Source: JBMOKU01 sp049324315 (GTDB taxonomy: Bacteria > Bacillota > Clostridia > Peptostreptococcales > Thermotaleaceae). Taken from it: a DNA stretch of 64,000 nt. The notes beneath the pieces are model-generated. The model was given only the letters and a program-made list of their open reading frames with translations, did not search any database and was not told the DNA's origin. A program made the translations under genes and the position numbers. Where the stretch lies: positions 1 through 64,000 of the forward strand of contig JBMOKU010000053.1 in the NCBI GenBank assembly GCA_049324315.1, written 5' to 3'. Every line of letters begins with the position of its first letter. The first letter of the stretch is position 1. Of the stretch, positions 1 through 8,359 are shown in pieces.

Positions 1-44
1 CCGTCCCTCCAACCATATAGTGGATAATAAGGGGGGAAGCATCA

Positions 45-1121
45 ATGGAATATGCAGTCATCATGTCGGGTGGAGTAGGCTCAAGATTTTGGCCGAAAAG
101 CCGGAAGAACATGCCCAAACAGTTTTTGCGAACCGTAGGTGCAAAAACAATGATACAAACCACGGTAGATAGAATTAGCAATGTCATACCCATGGATAGA
201 ATATATATCGTTACCAATGAACAATATATCAACACCCTGGAGACCCAAATCCCTGAGATACTTTCGGAGAACATCCTCATCGAGCCTACGAATAGAGACA
301 CCGCCACATGCATAGGCCTTGCAGCGGTACATCTTTTAAAAAAAGATCCTGAAGCAGTGATGGTGGTACTGCCCTCGGATCACCTTATTTTTGATACGGA
401 TGACTTTGTCGATACCATCATGGATGCCATTACGATCGCCAAGGAAACGGAGACCTTGGTCACCATGGGAATCAAACCTACCCGTCCAGAAACGGCCTAC
501 GGGTATATTGAAGTGGGCAAACCTTTAAAGGAATATGAACTCACTCCGGTATACAGGGCAAAACGCTTTATTGAAAAGCCTAATAAAGTAAAAGCCTTAG
601 AGCTTGTCAATAAGGGAACCAATTTATGGAACAGCGGTATGTTTGTGTGGAAGGCCTCTGTCCTAATGGAAGAAATCAAAAGGTTCTTGCCGGAGCTGTA
701 TGAAAGCCTCATGCAAATCAGCGCCGCCATCGGTACGAAGGATGAAGGCAGAATATTGGATGAGATCTATCATGAAATTGACGGGATATCCATCGATTAT
801 GGTATTATGGAGCGAAGCACAAAGGTATTGGTGATTGAGGCAGACTTTAAATGGGATGACATCGGAGGGTGGACTGCTTTGGAACGGTTTTTTGATAAAG
901 ATGAGAACGGCAATATTGTTAAAGCCCTAAATAGTAAGATTGATACCCGGGACAGTATTATATTTGGAGAAGAACGGTTGATTGCAACCATTGGTGTCAA
1001 CAATCTGATTATCGTTGATACGGGAGATGTGGTGATGATCTGTGACAAGTCCAGGGACCAGGATATTAAAGAACTGCTAAAAATTATTGTAGAGAGACAG
1101 GAATTAACAAAATTTGTGTAG
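45..1121 (+). CDS. manC: mannose-1-phosphate guanylyltransferase (GDP-mannose pyrophosphorylase)
   Basis: Makes GDP-mannose from GTP and mannose-1-phosphate in the cytoplasm, feeding mannosylated polysaccharides. The N-terminus has the nucleotidyltransferase signature (MSGGVGSRFWP at residues 7-17, then PKQF), with LPSDH near residue 110 and FIEKPNK near 180. At 358 residues it is the short form without a fused phosphomannose isomerase domain. A GGGGGG-rich Shine-Dalgarno (about 29-37) precedes the ATG. The neighbouring GT4 glycosyltransferases and CotS genes suggest it supplies sugar nucleotide for a spore-surface glycan; that link is inferred. Confidence 0.93.
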   Translation: MEYAVIMSGGVGSRFWPKSRKNMPKQFLRTVGAKTMIQTTVDRISNVIPMDRIYIVTNEQYINTLETQIPEILSENILIEPTNRDTATCIGLAAVHLLKKDPEAVMVVLPSDHLIFDTDDFVDTIMDAITIAKETETLVTMGIKPTRPETAYGYIEVGKPLKEYELTPVYRAKRFIEKPNKVKALELVNKGTNLWNSGMFVWKASVLMEEIKRFLPELYESLMQISAAIGTKDEGRILDEIYHEIDGISIDYGIMERSTKVLVIEADFKWDDIGGWTALERFFDKDENGNIVKALNSKIDTRDSIIFGEERLIATIGVNNLIIVDTGDVVMICDKSRDQDIKELLKIIVERQELTKFV

Positions 1122-1152
1122 GAGAGGACAGTGTATCCTCTCCTTTATTATT
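1121..1152 (+). terminator. Rho-independent terminator after manC
   Basis: Eight-base-pair perfect stem GGAGAGGA/TCCTCTCC with a 7-nt loop starts at the last base of the manC stop codon and is followed by TTTATTATT. Confidence 0.8.
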
Positions 1153-1486
1153 CGCCTTTTTGTTTTTTGCCATGGGTATATCCCACCACATCTACATGAT
1201 CGGCAAGGACATCGATAAAATCATAATACCATGGGCATTTTGCTTTGATACAGGTTGACAAATGGACAGTATCTACGCCCTTAGCTCTCATTCTTTTTAC
1301 TCTTTCCAATACCTGTTGGATAGCTTCTTCACTGCACCCGTTGCAGTGGACAAAGCTAATTAGTTCCATTTTTTCCTCATCATATCGATTAAAAGAACCG
1401 GTCCTATGATTAAAAGATTTTAAACAGCCGGAGCCCGAACATTTTTTTGAAACATTGTAGCAATTAATTATACCAATCTTTTTCAT
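1148..1486 (-). CDS. CGGC domain protein (putative metal-binding)
   Basis: 112-residue cytoplasmic protein rich in cysteine (NCYNVSKKCSGSGC, HCNGCSEEA, STCIKAKCPW). It resembles the CGGC-domain family of anaerobes, small proteins thought to bind metal through conserved cysteines; no reaction is established. The start is preceded on the minus strand by AGGAGG in good position (about 1491-1496). It converges on manC, its 3' end overlapping the terminator region. Nothing nearby points to a partner. Confidence 0.75.
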   Translation of the reverse strand: MKKIGIINCYNVSKKCSGSGCLKSFNHRTGSFNRYDEEKMELISFVHCNGCSEEAIQQVLERVKRMRAKGVDTVHLSTCIKAKCPWYYDFIDVLADHVDVVGYTHGKKQKGE

Positions 1487-1591
1487 GGTTATCCTCCTTG
1501 CTTTATACGTCTATTATTATGGAGTATACCGTAAGTTGGATGCTTTGTATGTGATATTTATCAAGAAAAGGTATGCGTAAGACTGCAATAT

Positions 1592-1704
1592 AACAAAGCC
1601 TTCCATAGGAAGACGAATAGGTAGGCTTTGTTGAAACACATAACGGAAATTATGAAATTATCCACAGATTATAAATGTTCATAATTTCCTATGTATTATA
1701 AAAC
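1592..1704. repeat. composite hairpin repeat with DnaA box in loop, copy 1
   Basis: A terminator-like stem (AACAAAGCCT/AGGCTTTGTT, 1592-1632) is followed directly by a second palindrome: GGAAATTATGAA (1645-1656) pairs with TTCATAATTTCC (1679-1690). The loop holds a perfect DnaA box TTATCCACA at 1658-1666. The same two-part arrangement recurs at 34164-34271, with close sequence identity in the second hairpin, so this is a dispersed unit rather than a chance fold. Confidence 0.8.
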
Positions 1705-1729
1705 CGACAGGTCATTGACACTGTCGGCT
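1696..1729 (-). terminator. minus-strand terminator after the small ORF at 1752-1868
   Basis: CCGACAG/CTGTCGG stem (1704-1710 / 1721-1727) with a 10-nt loop; on the minus strand it runs into TTTTATAATA. It would end the transcript that contains the 38-codon ORF just upstream. Confidence 0.6.
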
Positions 1730-1751
1730 TCAAAAAAGGAAGGAATTTACT

Positions 1752-1868
1752 TTAGTTTTTTGCCTCAAAATAATCAAGGGTATTTTCGGTGTCCAATTCC
1801 TCGTGATTAGAATCAATCACCAAATAAATCAGTATAAAGGTTATTAATAATAGGACTTCCATACCCAT
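1752..1868 (-). CDS. small membrane protein, 38 aa
   Basis: Short reading frame beginning MGMEVLLLITFILIYLV and ending in an acidic tail (DSNHEELDTENTLDYFEAKN). It has one hydrophobic helix, so it is probably a single-pass membrane peptide with the acidic tail outside or free in the cytoplasm. An AGGTGGTG Shine-Dalgarno, an extended -10 promoter (1895-1903) and a terminator (1696-1729) bracket it, which supports a real gene. An in-frame ATG at 1862 is an alternative start. I recognise no family. Confidence 0.6.
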   Translation of the reverse strand: MGMEVLLLITFILIYLVIDSNHEELDTENTLDYFEAKN

Positions 1869-1894
1869 CACCACCTATAGACTTTCCTGCCTTG

Positions 1895-1903
1895 ATTATA
1901 GCA
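1895..1903 (-). promoter_or_regulatory. extended -10 promoter for the small membrane ORF
   Basis: Minus strand reads TGCTATAAT, a consensus TATAAT with the extended TGN element, 27 nt upstream of the ATG. No good -35 is visible, as is allowed for extended -10 promoters. Confidence 0.5.
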
Positions 1904-2007
1904 CAAATAATAGAAGAAAGACGGAATGTAACAGTACTGTAAAATAAATGTAATTCTTGTAATGGACAAGCGAAGAAAGTCGAAATAAAATGAAATACGT
2001 TGAACAT

Positions 2008-3129
2008 TTATGAATGAAGTAAACGCTTATAAACATCAAGGGTTTTTGCGGCTGTAGCTTCCCAGGAGTAGGAAGCTGCTTTTCTTAATCCTTTCATAAT
2101 AAGGTTCATTGCCAGGACCTTATCTTCCAGTATTTGTGCCATGGCGTCAGCCAATTGTTCAATATTTGTGGGGTCAATCAACAAGGCAGCGTCCCCTACT
2201 ACCTCCGGGATAGAAGACACATTGGAGGTTATGGTAGGACAGCCGCAGGACATGGCTTCAAGAGGAGGGAGGCCAAATCCCTCGTAAAGTGATGGATATA
2301 CAAATAAGGATGCAGCGTTATAAAAAAATGGAAGATGTTCATTGGGTACAAAGCCCGTAAATTTGACATAACGACTGAGTTTTAATGTCTGGATGAGATG
2401 CACGATTTCATCATGGGCATCCTTTGGGGCCCCTACCAGGACAAGGTCGTAATGTTTCGAGAACTTATTTATACATCTTTTGTAGCTGTGTATCAAACCG
2501 GTCACATTCTTTCTAGAACTGAAACCGCCCAAATATAGGATGAAATCTCCGGAGATATGATAGCGACTTTCCAGAAACCTCTGGGCCCTTTTGTGGTTCA
2601 TTGGTTTGTAAATATCATCGGTTGCCAGATGGGTGACGATGATCTTATCAGGGTCTAATCCGAAAAATCTGATGATATCGTTCTTGGAATACTCCGACAC
2701 GGTGATGATTGCATCTGCATTCTTTACGATGGAAGGCATTTCTTCCGTAAACCGCTCCTTGTAGCTTTCTCCAACGGTATCGGGTAGTAGAAAAGGGATC
2801 AGGTCATGGATGGTTACCACGTATTTAGACCATTTATCCTTTGGCAGTCCGATTCCGTTCTGGGGTATATGATGCAAATCGGTCTTTTTCATTTTAAGCT
2901 GCTGAGGAATATAGTCATAGGTCCAAAAAGTCTTATTTTTTGTACCTACCAGCTGCACCTCAATATTATTCATGTCTGAAAACTGCTCATACCCCTCTCC
3001 AGGCCAAAAAAACAGATACTGATTTTCCTTGTCCATGTGCATGATGTTTTTCATAAGTTCTCTGGTATAGGTACCGATCCCCGTACCTGCATAGAGTTTT
3101 GCTCCCCTTGTATCTATGCTGATGCGCAT
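2008..3129 (-). CDS. GT4-family glycosyltransferase
   Basis: 373 residues with a GT-B fold signature. The N-terminal part starts MRISIDTRGAKLYAGTGIGTYT; the C-terminal donor-binding half carries GGFSSRKN near residue 200 and the EGFGLPPLEAMSCG motif near 290 (the E-x7-E nucleotide-sugar site of family GT4). It transfers an activated sugar, plausibly GDP-mannose from the neighbouring manC. GGGAGGTG lies upstream of the ATG. It is divergent from a CotS-type coat gene, as CotSA-like glycosyltransferases often are near cotS, so a role in spore-surface glycan is likely but inferred. A paralogue lies at 7106-8212. Confidence 0.88.
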   Translation of the reverse strand: MRISIDTRGAKLYAGTGIGTYTRELMKNIMHMDKENQYLFFWPGEGYEQFSDMNNIEVQLVGTKNKTFWTYDYIPQQLKMKKTDLHHIPQNGIGLPKDKWSKYVVTIHDLIPFLLPDTVGESYKERFTEEMPSIVKNADAIITVSEYSKNDIIRFFGLDPDKIIVTHLATDDIYKPMNHKRAQRFLESRYHISGDFILYLGGFSSRKNVTGLIHSYKRCINKFSKHYDLVLVGAPKDAHDEIVHLIQTLKLSRYVKFTGFVPNEHLPFFYNAASLFVYPSLYEGFGLPPLEAMSCGCPTITSNVSSIPEVVGDAALLIDPTNIEQLADAMAQILEDKVLAMNLIMKGLRKAASYSWEATAAKTLDVYKRLLHS

Positions 3130-3230
3130 CTAAACACCTCCCAACCTGTATTCATGGAAAAATACCCCATGGATTCGCAATTATATATCATCATATTCGA
3201 TGGTGGGTATTATGGTTACTGTGATAAGTA

Positions 3231-3257
3231 ACACTTTCCCTTAGTATTCATATAATA
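3231..3257 (+). promoter_or_regulatory. candidate sigma-K promoter of the cotS operon
   Basis: AC at 3231-3232, 16 bp, then CATATAATA at 3249-3257, which fits the sigma-K pattern AC-N16-CATANNNTA. Sigma-K drives late mother-cell coat genes, which fits the downstream CotS genes. Confidence 0.5.
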
Positions 3258-3290
3258 CAGTAGAATGCTTAGGATGGGAAGTGTCTGCAA

Positions 3291-4301
3291 ATGGGGAGAA
3301 TGTCACTGTCTTGGGAAGACCTGGAGTCACTGATCACAAAAAACTATGGGATGAAGATCGTCGAATATGAAAATATCAAAAAAATTATAAAATGCAAAAC
3401 CGATCAAGGGATCAAAGCGCTGAAAATGGTGGATGACAGCTTTGGCAGATTTTTATTTATTTGTGAAGCAATGGAACATACACGGAGAAATGGATTTCAT
3501 AACATTCCTGAGATATGCAAAACCGTAGATGGACAATGGGGCATTGAAGCGGGGAGCGGCATTCTGATGATGACGGACTGGATGGAAGCTAGGGAGGCAG
3601 ACTATGAGAGCAAAAAGGATTTGTACTTAACCGCGACAGCATTGGCTTCATTTCATCAAATATCAAAGGGATTCCATGCAAGTAAAGAATCAAGCCCAAG
3701 GTTTTTATGGGGGCAGTGGCTTGAGCATTTTCATCATCGGGCCCAAGAGATCCTGCTATTTAAAGAAAAAGCTGAAAACAAAAAAGAAAAAAAGCTTTTC
3801 GACCAGCATGTGATACACTATGCGAATTACTTTCATGATTGGGCCATAAAATCCATCCGTCATCTTGAAGAAAGCAGCTATATAAAAATATCTGAAATGG
3901 GAAAATTGGAAAAGGCGTACTGTCATCATGATATGGCGAATCACAATGTACTTATATCGGAACATGATGAGGTTTTTCTCATAGATTTTGATCATTGTAT
4001 TTATGATATTACCATTCATGATGCAGCCAGTTTAATCATACGAAATGTGCGCTATGGCAATTGGAGTCTGGATAAGGCTTATTATATATTTGATACTTAC
4101 AACCAGACAAACCGGATACTGGGTGAAGAAATAGGGATTATCCGGGCAATGATGGAGTTTCCTCAGGAGTTTTGGCAAGTAGGTCTGCAGTATTATGTGG
4201 AACAGCAGCCATGGGAGGAAGAGGTTTTCGAAAGACGACTGATTAGAATACTGGAGGATATTCCGAAACGTGAGGTGTTTATGAAAAGATTTCTGGTTTA
4301 A
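3291..4301 (+). CDS. CotS-family spore coat protein (aminoglycoside-phosphotransferase fold)
   Basis: 336-residue protein of the CotS/YutH/YsxE group, coat proteins with a kinase-like (APH) fold. The putative catalytic loop is intact: CHHDMANHN near residue 207 followed by the metal-binding LIDFDH near 227. The C-terminal part has the family pattern PQEFWQVGLQYY. It is first of three tandem CotS genes, 14 nt before the coiled-coil gene, so they form an operon. The ATG at 3300, preceded by GGGGAG, is an alternative start. The phosphoryl acceptor of this family is not known with certainty. Confidence 0.88.
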   Translation: MGRMSLSWEDLESLITKNYGMKIVEYENIKKIIKCKTDQGIKALKMVDDSFGRFLFICEAMEHTRRNGFHNIPEICKTVDGQWGIEAGSGILMMTDWMEAREADYESKKDLYLTATALASFHQISKGFHASKESSPRFLWGQWLEHFHHRAQEILLFKEKAENKKEKKLFDQHVIHYANYFHDWAIKSIRHLEESSYIKISEMGKLEKAYCHHDMANHNVLISEHDEVFLIDFDHCIYDITIHDAASLIIRNVRYGNWSLDKAYYIFDTYNQTNRILGEEIGIIRAMMEFPQEFWQVGLQYYVEQQPWEEEVFERRLIRILEDIPKREVFMKRFLV

Positions 4302-4315
4302 AAGGAGGAGCACGC

Positions 4316-4723
4316 ATGAAAGATGATTATGAAGAATACCCATTCTGGAGTATGGAAGCCTTCAAAAGAGGACTGTTGGAAAAACTGGATGAGATATTCT
4401 ATTCTGTCCGCGGCTTGTCGGAAGACGATATAGATAGGGTTCGAGAAGCGGTTAGTTTTTATATAGAGAGGCATTATCCTATAGAGGATTCGGGTACGAA
4501 AAAAATAGATATTCAGGACTATGAAGAAAAGATTGAGAAGACAAAGGAAGAAATTAAATACCTTAAAAAGCTTAGGAAGCGAAAAGAAAAGCTCCAAGAA
4601 AAAGAAATAAAGAGATACAAGCTGCTGCGAGATCTATATAAAGAAGGCATGCTGGATGAAAGTCTGGAAGATGAGTATTGGGAGCTTCGAGATAGATACA
4701 GAGAGTCAAAAGAGAATAGGTAA
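4316..4723 (+). CDS. coiled-coil protein of the cotS operon
   Basis: 135-residue, highly charged protein with no hydrophobic segment. The second half is an almost uninterrupted Lys/Glu-rich helix (from about residue 62 onward), predicting a coiled coil. A GGAGG precedes the ATG and the gene lies between two CotS genes with gaps of 14 and 16 nt, so it is co-transcribed. It is likely an assembly or scaffold partner in the coat; I recognise no family. Confidence 0.7.
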   Translation: MKDDYEEYPFWSMEAFKRGLLEKLDEIFYSVRGLSEDDIDRVREAVSFYIERHYPIEDSGTKKIDIQDYEEKIEKTKEEIKYLKKLRKRKEKLQEKEIKRYKLLRDLYKEGMLDESLEDEYWELRDRYRESKENR

Positions 4724-4739
4724 AGGGGGTAGGCGAAAA

Positions 4740-5783
4740 ATGGCTTCTAACAAGCCTCTGCCGATAGCACAAATCGAAAAGAATTATCCCTTTACGATTA
4801 GGGGGGTAAAGGAACGGGAAAGAGATTGGCTGCTTGAAACAAACGAGGGAAATATGATACTGCGGTTGGCACGCAGCAATGAGGCGGAACAGCTCTTTGT
4901 GTATTCTATTAGAAACCATTTACAGGAAAAGGGCTTTCAGGGGCTTGTAAGTATGTACCCTGCTAAGGATGGGAAATTGTACTGCAAGGTAAATGATGAA
5001 CTGTTTCAAGTAGCTGGATGCAGCAAGCATCAAGAGATAAAGTTTAAAAACAAGGGAGATCTGGCAGCTGTGGTCAAGCTTACTGCAGAATTTCATCAAT
5101 CCTCCCAGACATTTAAGGCTATACCGGGAAGCAAGGTGAAGACGGAATGGGGAAGATGGATGTGGACATTTAAAGCCTACTGCAGCCTTGGACATAAACT
5201 GGGGCAAATCATAAAAGCCAAAGATAGAAAAGAAAAGGCCGAAAAACTTTTTTTAGAAAGTTTAGAGCAACAGCTGGAGAGGGGGGAAGCGTGCATTCAT
5301 ATTTTAAAGGAGACACCCTATTTAGATATTGTGAAGGATTCGATGGACAAAAACGAACTATGTATCAATAATTTTCAAGAAAAGAATTTCTGCAAGGATA
5401 AGGAGCAGACAGTGAATATCATATCCTTAGAGGACGTAAAGCATGATACCCGGTCTGTTGATGTGGCAAATCTGCTTATGGCGAACAGTAAAGCACCTGA
5501 AAGGATCCATAATATTCTACAGATGTATCATCAGCTTTATCCGTTATCTTCAGATGAAATCAAAATTATAAAGGCTTATGTACAATTTCCACTGGAATAT
5601 TTCCGGGTTGTGGATAAGTATTATCGAAATAAGAAAGAGTTAACAGACAGTTATTGGTTAAAACGGTTCAAAAAGGCCATTGACTTTGAAAAGACCAAGG
5701 ACCGTTTTCGAACAATAGATTTCCATGGGGTGGTGAAGCAGTGTGATGGAGTCATGGGAGATGTGCAGGGAAGAGATTGTTGA
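4740..5783 (+). CDS. CotS-family protein, probable pseudokinase
   Basis: 347 residues when started at the ATG behind AAAGGGGG; an upstream in-frame extension to 4656 overlaps the previous gene and has no ribosome binding site. The overall architecture is that of CotS, including LTAEFHQSSQTF near residue 115 and the C-terminal PLEYFRVVDKYY. The kinase-like motifs are lost: where paralogues have HHDxxxHN and DFD, this protein has LCINNFQEKN and ISLED. It thus keeps the fold but probably not phosphotransfer, suggesting a structural role in the coat. The 3' end overlaps the next cotS gene by 38 nt. Confidence 0.78.
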   Translation: MASNKPLPIAQIEKNYPFTIRGVKERERDWLLETNEGNMILRLARSNEAEQLFVYSIRNHLQEKGFQGLVSMYPAKDGKLYCKVNDELFQVAGCSKHQEIKFKNKGDLAAVVKLTAEFHQSSQTFKAIPGSKVKTEWGRWMWTFKAYCSLGHKLGQIIKAKDRKEKAEKLFLESLEQQLERGEACIHILKETPYLDIVKDSMDKNELCINNFQEKNFCKDKEQTVNIISLEDVKHDTRSVDVANLLMANSKAPERIHNILQMYHQLYPLSSDEIKIIKAYVQFPLEYFRVVDKYYRNKKELTDSYWLKRFKKAIDFEKTKDRFRTIDFHGVVKQCDGVMGDVQGRDC

Positions 5784-6798
5784 GTTATTGATTGAGTATA
5801 CCCTGACCCCGGATTTATTTGAAAAATATGATCTGAGAATTTTGGATATTATCCCTAAGCGAGGGGTTTATCGTATAGAAACCGATAAGGGATGCAAATG
5901 CTTAAAGAGAATCAAGTATGAAGAGGAAAACCTGTATTTCATCCACCAGGCTATTGAGCACCTGGTGGAAAAGGGATTTACAAAGGTTTCGCGGATTAGG
6001 AGAACAAAAGACGGACACTTATTTCTGCGGTACGGGGAGCATGCCTACGTAGTTATGGATTGGATTGACGGAAGGGAATGCGACTTTGAAAATCCCATCG
6101 AGTTAGACCGAGCGGTTAAAGTATTAACAGAATTTCATCATACTTCGAAAGGGTTTATACCCCAATTTAGCCTGCCCCATCGATGGATGCTGGGAAAGTG
6201 GCCGCAAGTGTATGAAGCGCGGAGCAGAGAACTATTATATATGAAGGGGATTGTTGAAGAAAAAGAGGAGAAAAATCAGTTTGATCATATTTTTTTGAAG
6301 TATGTTGATTATTACTATACCCAGTCTCTTGAGGCCATCGAGGCATTGAAAAATTTTGATTACGATGGGTTGGTGGAGAAAGCAAGGGAAGAAAAAGGCT
6401 TTTGCCATAACGACTATGCACATCATAATATCCTCATTTCCTATGATAACAGGGATTTGGCAGTACTTGACTTTGATTACTGCCTGATTGATCTGCGAAT
6501 CAATGATATTGCAGACTTGATTCATCGAAATCTTAAAAAGAGCATGTGGGATATCGAGCGGGCAGAATTTGTTCTAAATAGCTACCATCGAAACAGTCCG
6601 TTAAGTGATGATGAAAAAAAGGGTATTTATGCACACTTATTATTTCCCAGAGATTTTTGGAGAATTGCCTCCCAGCATTACATCGAAAAAAAGGTGTGGT
6701 CTGAAGAAACCTATCTTGGAAAGATCATCGAAAAGGCTGAATGTAAAGAACTTCGTGAAGATTTTTTGAAAGCGTTCAAAAAAATGACCAGAATGTAA
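5746..6798 (+). CDS. CotS-family spore coat protein
   Basis: 350 residues with an intact APH-like catalytic loop (CHNDYAHHN near residue 224, VLDFDYC near 244) and the family C-terminal pattern PRDFWRIASQHY. The start overlaps the end of the preceding cotS paralogue, indicating translational coupling; the GTG at 5743 is an alternative start. It is the last gene of the operon and ends in a bidirectional terminator. Closest in the window to the genes at 3291 and 19533. Confidence 0.87.
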   Translation: MESWEMCREEIVELLIEYTLTPDLFEKYDLRILDIIPKRGVYRIETDKGCKCLKRIKYEEENLYFIHQAIEHLVEKGFTKVSRIRRTKDGHLFLRYGEHAYVVMDWIDGRECDFENPIELDRAVKVLTEFHHTSKGFIPQFSLPHRWMLGKWPQVYEARSRELLYMKGIVEEKEEKNQFDHIFLKYVDYYYTQSLEAIEALKNFDYDGLVEKAREEKGFCHNDYAHHNILISYDNRDLAVLDFDYCLIDLRINDIADLIHRNLKKSMWDIERAEFVLNSYHRNSPLSDDEKKGIYAHLLFPRDFWRIASQHYIEKKVWSEETYLGKIIEKAECKELREDFLKAFKKMTRM

Positions 6799-6814
6799 AC
6801 TCTGGTCATTTTTT
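6781..6814. terminator. bidirectional Rho-independent terminator
   Basis: AAAATGACCAGA pairs with TCTGGTCATTTTTT across an 8-nt loop. T-runs on both strands serve the cotS operon (+) and the convergent small gene (-). Confidence 0.85.
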
Positions 6815-7034
6815 AGTGGAATTTTCTCTTAATTGCTTTTCTTTCTTTCTCATAACATCTTTCAAGATCTTTCAGCTCATCCTTAAGGCAGCGGCATCGT
6901 TTTTCACATTCTTTGATAGCTTCCTCTAAGACACATTTCTTTGCGCAGAATTCTTCATCTAATTTTGCAAGGAGTGCTTTTTCTTTTTCTCTGTCTCTAT
7001 CCTTGCAATGACAATCTCTTCTATGTTTGCTCAT
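6813..7034 (-). CDS. small Cys-rich charged coiled-coil protein
   Basis: 73 residues containing eight cysteines (CHC near the start, then FCAKKC and ECEKRCRC) in a Lys/Glu-rich helical background. GGGAGG lies upstream of the ATG. Small Cys-rich helical proteins next to coat genes are often structural coat or crust components, cross-linked by disulfides; that role is inferred from the sequence and its place between the cotS operon and a GT4 gene. No family recognised. Confidence 0.68.
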   Translation of the reverse strand: MSKHRRDCHCKDRDREKEKALLAKLDEEFCAKKCVLEEAIKECEKRCRCLKDELKDLERCYEKERKAIKRKFH

Positions 7035-7105
7035 GAAATTACCTCCCTAATCTTGTTATGGGTCCTCCCCAATATCAATATATTCTGTCCATCGCAAAGT
7101 GTTCT

Positions 7106-8212
7106 TTAAATTTTTCCTAAAGTCCTATATATTTCTAAAGTTTGTCTTGCTGTCATCTCCCAGGAATAACTAGATACATGGAGTAGGCCTTTGACAGATA
7201 AGGAATCCGCATAATTTTGGTCTTCCAGTATTTTGAAGATATTCTCGGCCAAACAGTCCGGGTCATGGGGCGGTACCAAGACAGCAGCATCTCCTACGAC
7301 TTCGGGAATTGAGGTGACATTCGAGCAAATCACAGGGGTGCCACAGGCCATAGCCTCTAAGGGAGGGAGTCCAAAACCTTCGTAGATAGATGGATAGATG
7401 AACAGGGATGCACCATTATAGAAAACAGGAAGATCTTCAAGGGGGATGAATCCGGGGAAAATAACATCAGAAGCAATGTCTAGGGTTTTACAGCGATTGA
7501 CCAGGGCATCATAGCTTCTTCCGTAAGCACCGGTGATCACTACGTTGTATTCCCTTGACAGCTTATCTTTGACAAGGTGGAACCCATTAAGAATAGCGCC
7601 AATGTTTTTCCTTGGGCTTATTCCACCTACATAGAGAATATAGTCCTTTTTGATGTTATATTTCTGTTGAATATATTTTCTGCATTCATCTCTATCCAGC
7701 ACCCTATATCTTTCTTCAGGGGCTAGATGGGTAACATGGATACGAGAAAGAGGGAAGCCTAAGACCGTGTGAATATCCATTTTGGAATAGTTTGATACCG
7801 TTATAATGAGATCTGTCAGCTTTAGGATGATTTCCATTTCTTCCATAAAGGTTTTTAGATAGCCTTTACTGCAGGTTTCCGGAAGGATCAAAGGGATGAC
7901 ATCATGGAGGGTAATGACCATGGGACATTGCTTTTCCCTGGGCAAACCGATGCCGTTTTGTGGTGCATGGTGAATATGCATGTTGGACAGATGAGGAAAA
8001 ATAGAAGTGCCAATAGGTTGGTCCTGTGGGATGCAGAAGAATGAAAAATTGGGGGACGCTATAAAATCCGAAGAACTGCCTTCGGGATACAAGATCCAAT
8101 AATCATTTTCTGTATCGATTATTTGTAGATATTTGATTAATTCTGATGTATAGGTACCGATACCTGTCCCCCGGTGGAGTAGGGCAGCCCTACCATCGAT
8201 ACTGATATTCAT
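7106..8212 (-). CDS. GT4-family glycosyltransferase
   Basis: 368 residues starting MNISIDGRAALLHRGTGIGT. The start at 8212 is chosen because GGAGG lies 7-12 nt upstream; an ATG 15 codons earlier has none. GGISPRKN near residue 198 and EGFGLPPLEAMACG near 287 mark the GT4 donor site. It is a clear paralogue of the gene at 2008-3129, sharing the same N-terminal motif, and the two flank the CotS operon. Likely to build a spore-surface glycan. Confidence 0.87.
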   Translation of the reverse strand: MNISIDGRAALLHRGTGIGTYTSELIKYLQIIDTENDYWILYPEGSSSDFIASPNFSFFCIPQDQPIGTSIFPHLSNMHIHHAPQNGIGLPREKQCPMVITLHDVIPLILPETCSKGYLKTFMEEMEIILKLTDLIITVSNYSKMDIHTVLGFPLSRIHVTHLAPEERYRVLDRDECRKYIQQKYNIKKDYILYVGGISPRKNIGAILNGFHLVKDKLSREYNVVITGAYGRSYDALVNRCKTLDIASDVIFPGFIPLEDLPVFYNGASLFIYPSIYEGFGLPPLEAMACGTPVICSNVTSIPEVVGDAAVLVPPHDPDCLAENIFKILEDQNYADSLSVKGLLHVSSYSWEMTARQTLEIYRTLGKI

Positions 8213-8270
8213 TTCGTATCCTCCTCGTCCATGAACTATATTATTCATTCTATGCATAGATTTGAAAAAG

Positions 8271-8299
8271 TTGACAATAGAATGAATAGAAGATATATT
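8271..8299 (+). promoter_or_regulatory. sigma-A promoter of pepF
   Basis: TTGACA (8271-8276), a 17-bp spacer and TATATT (8294-8299), 60 nt before the start codon. Confidence 0.7.
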
Positions 8300-8359
8300 A
8301 CATAAGGATGGGTTATTTGGAAAATAATAGAGTAGTAAATGCCAAAAAGGAGGAATACG

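Noticed and set aside
1592..1704. Chromosomal replication origin, because of DnaA boxes
   Set aside because: Only single boxes occur, widely spaced, with no box cluster, AT-rich unwinding element, dnaA, dnaN or rnpA nearby.
1813..2007. 64-codon minus-strand frame downstream of the GT4 gene
   Set aside because: No ribosome binding site, low-complexity composition, and it overlaps the promoter and start of the better supported 38-codon gene in another frame.
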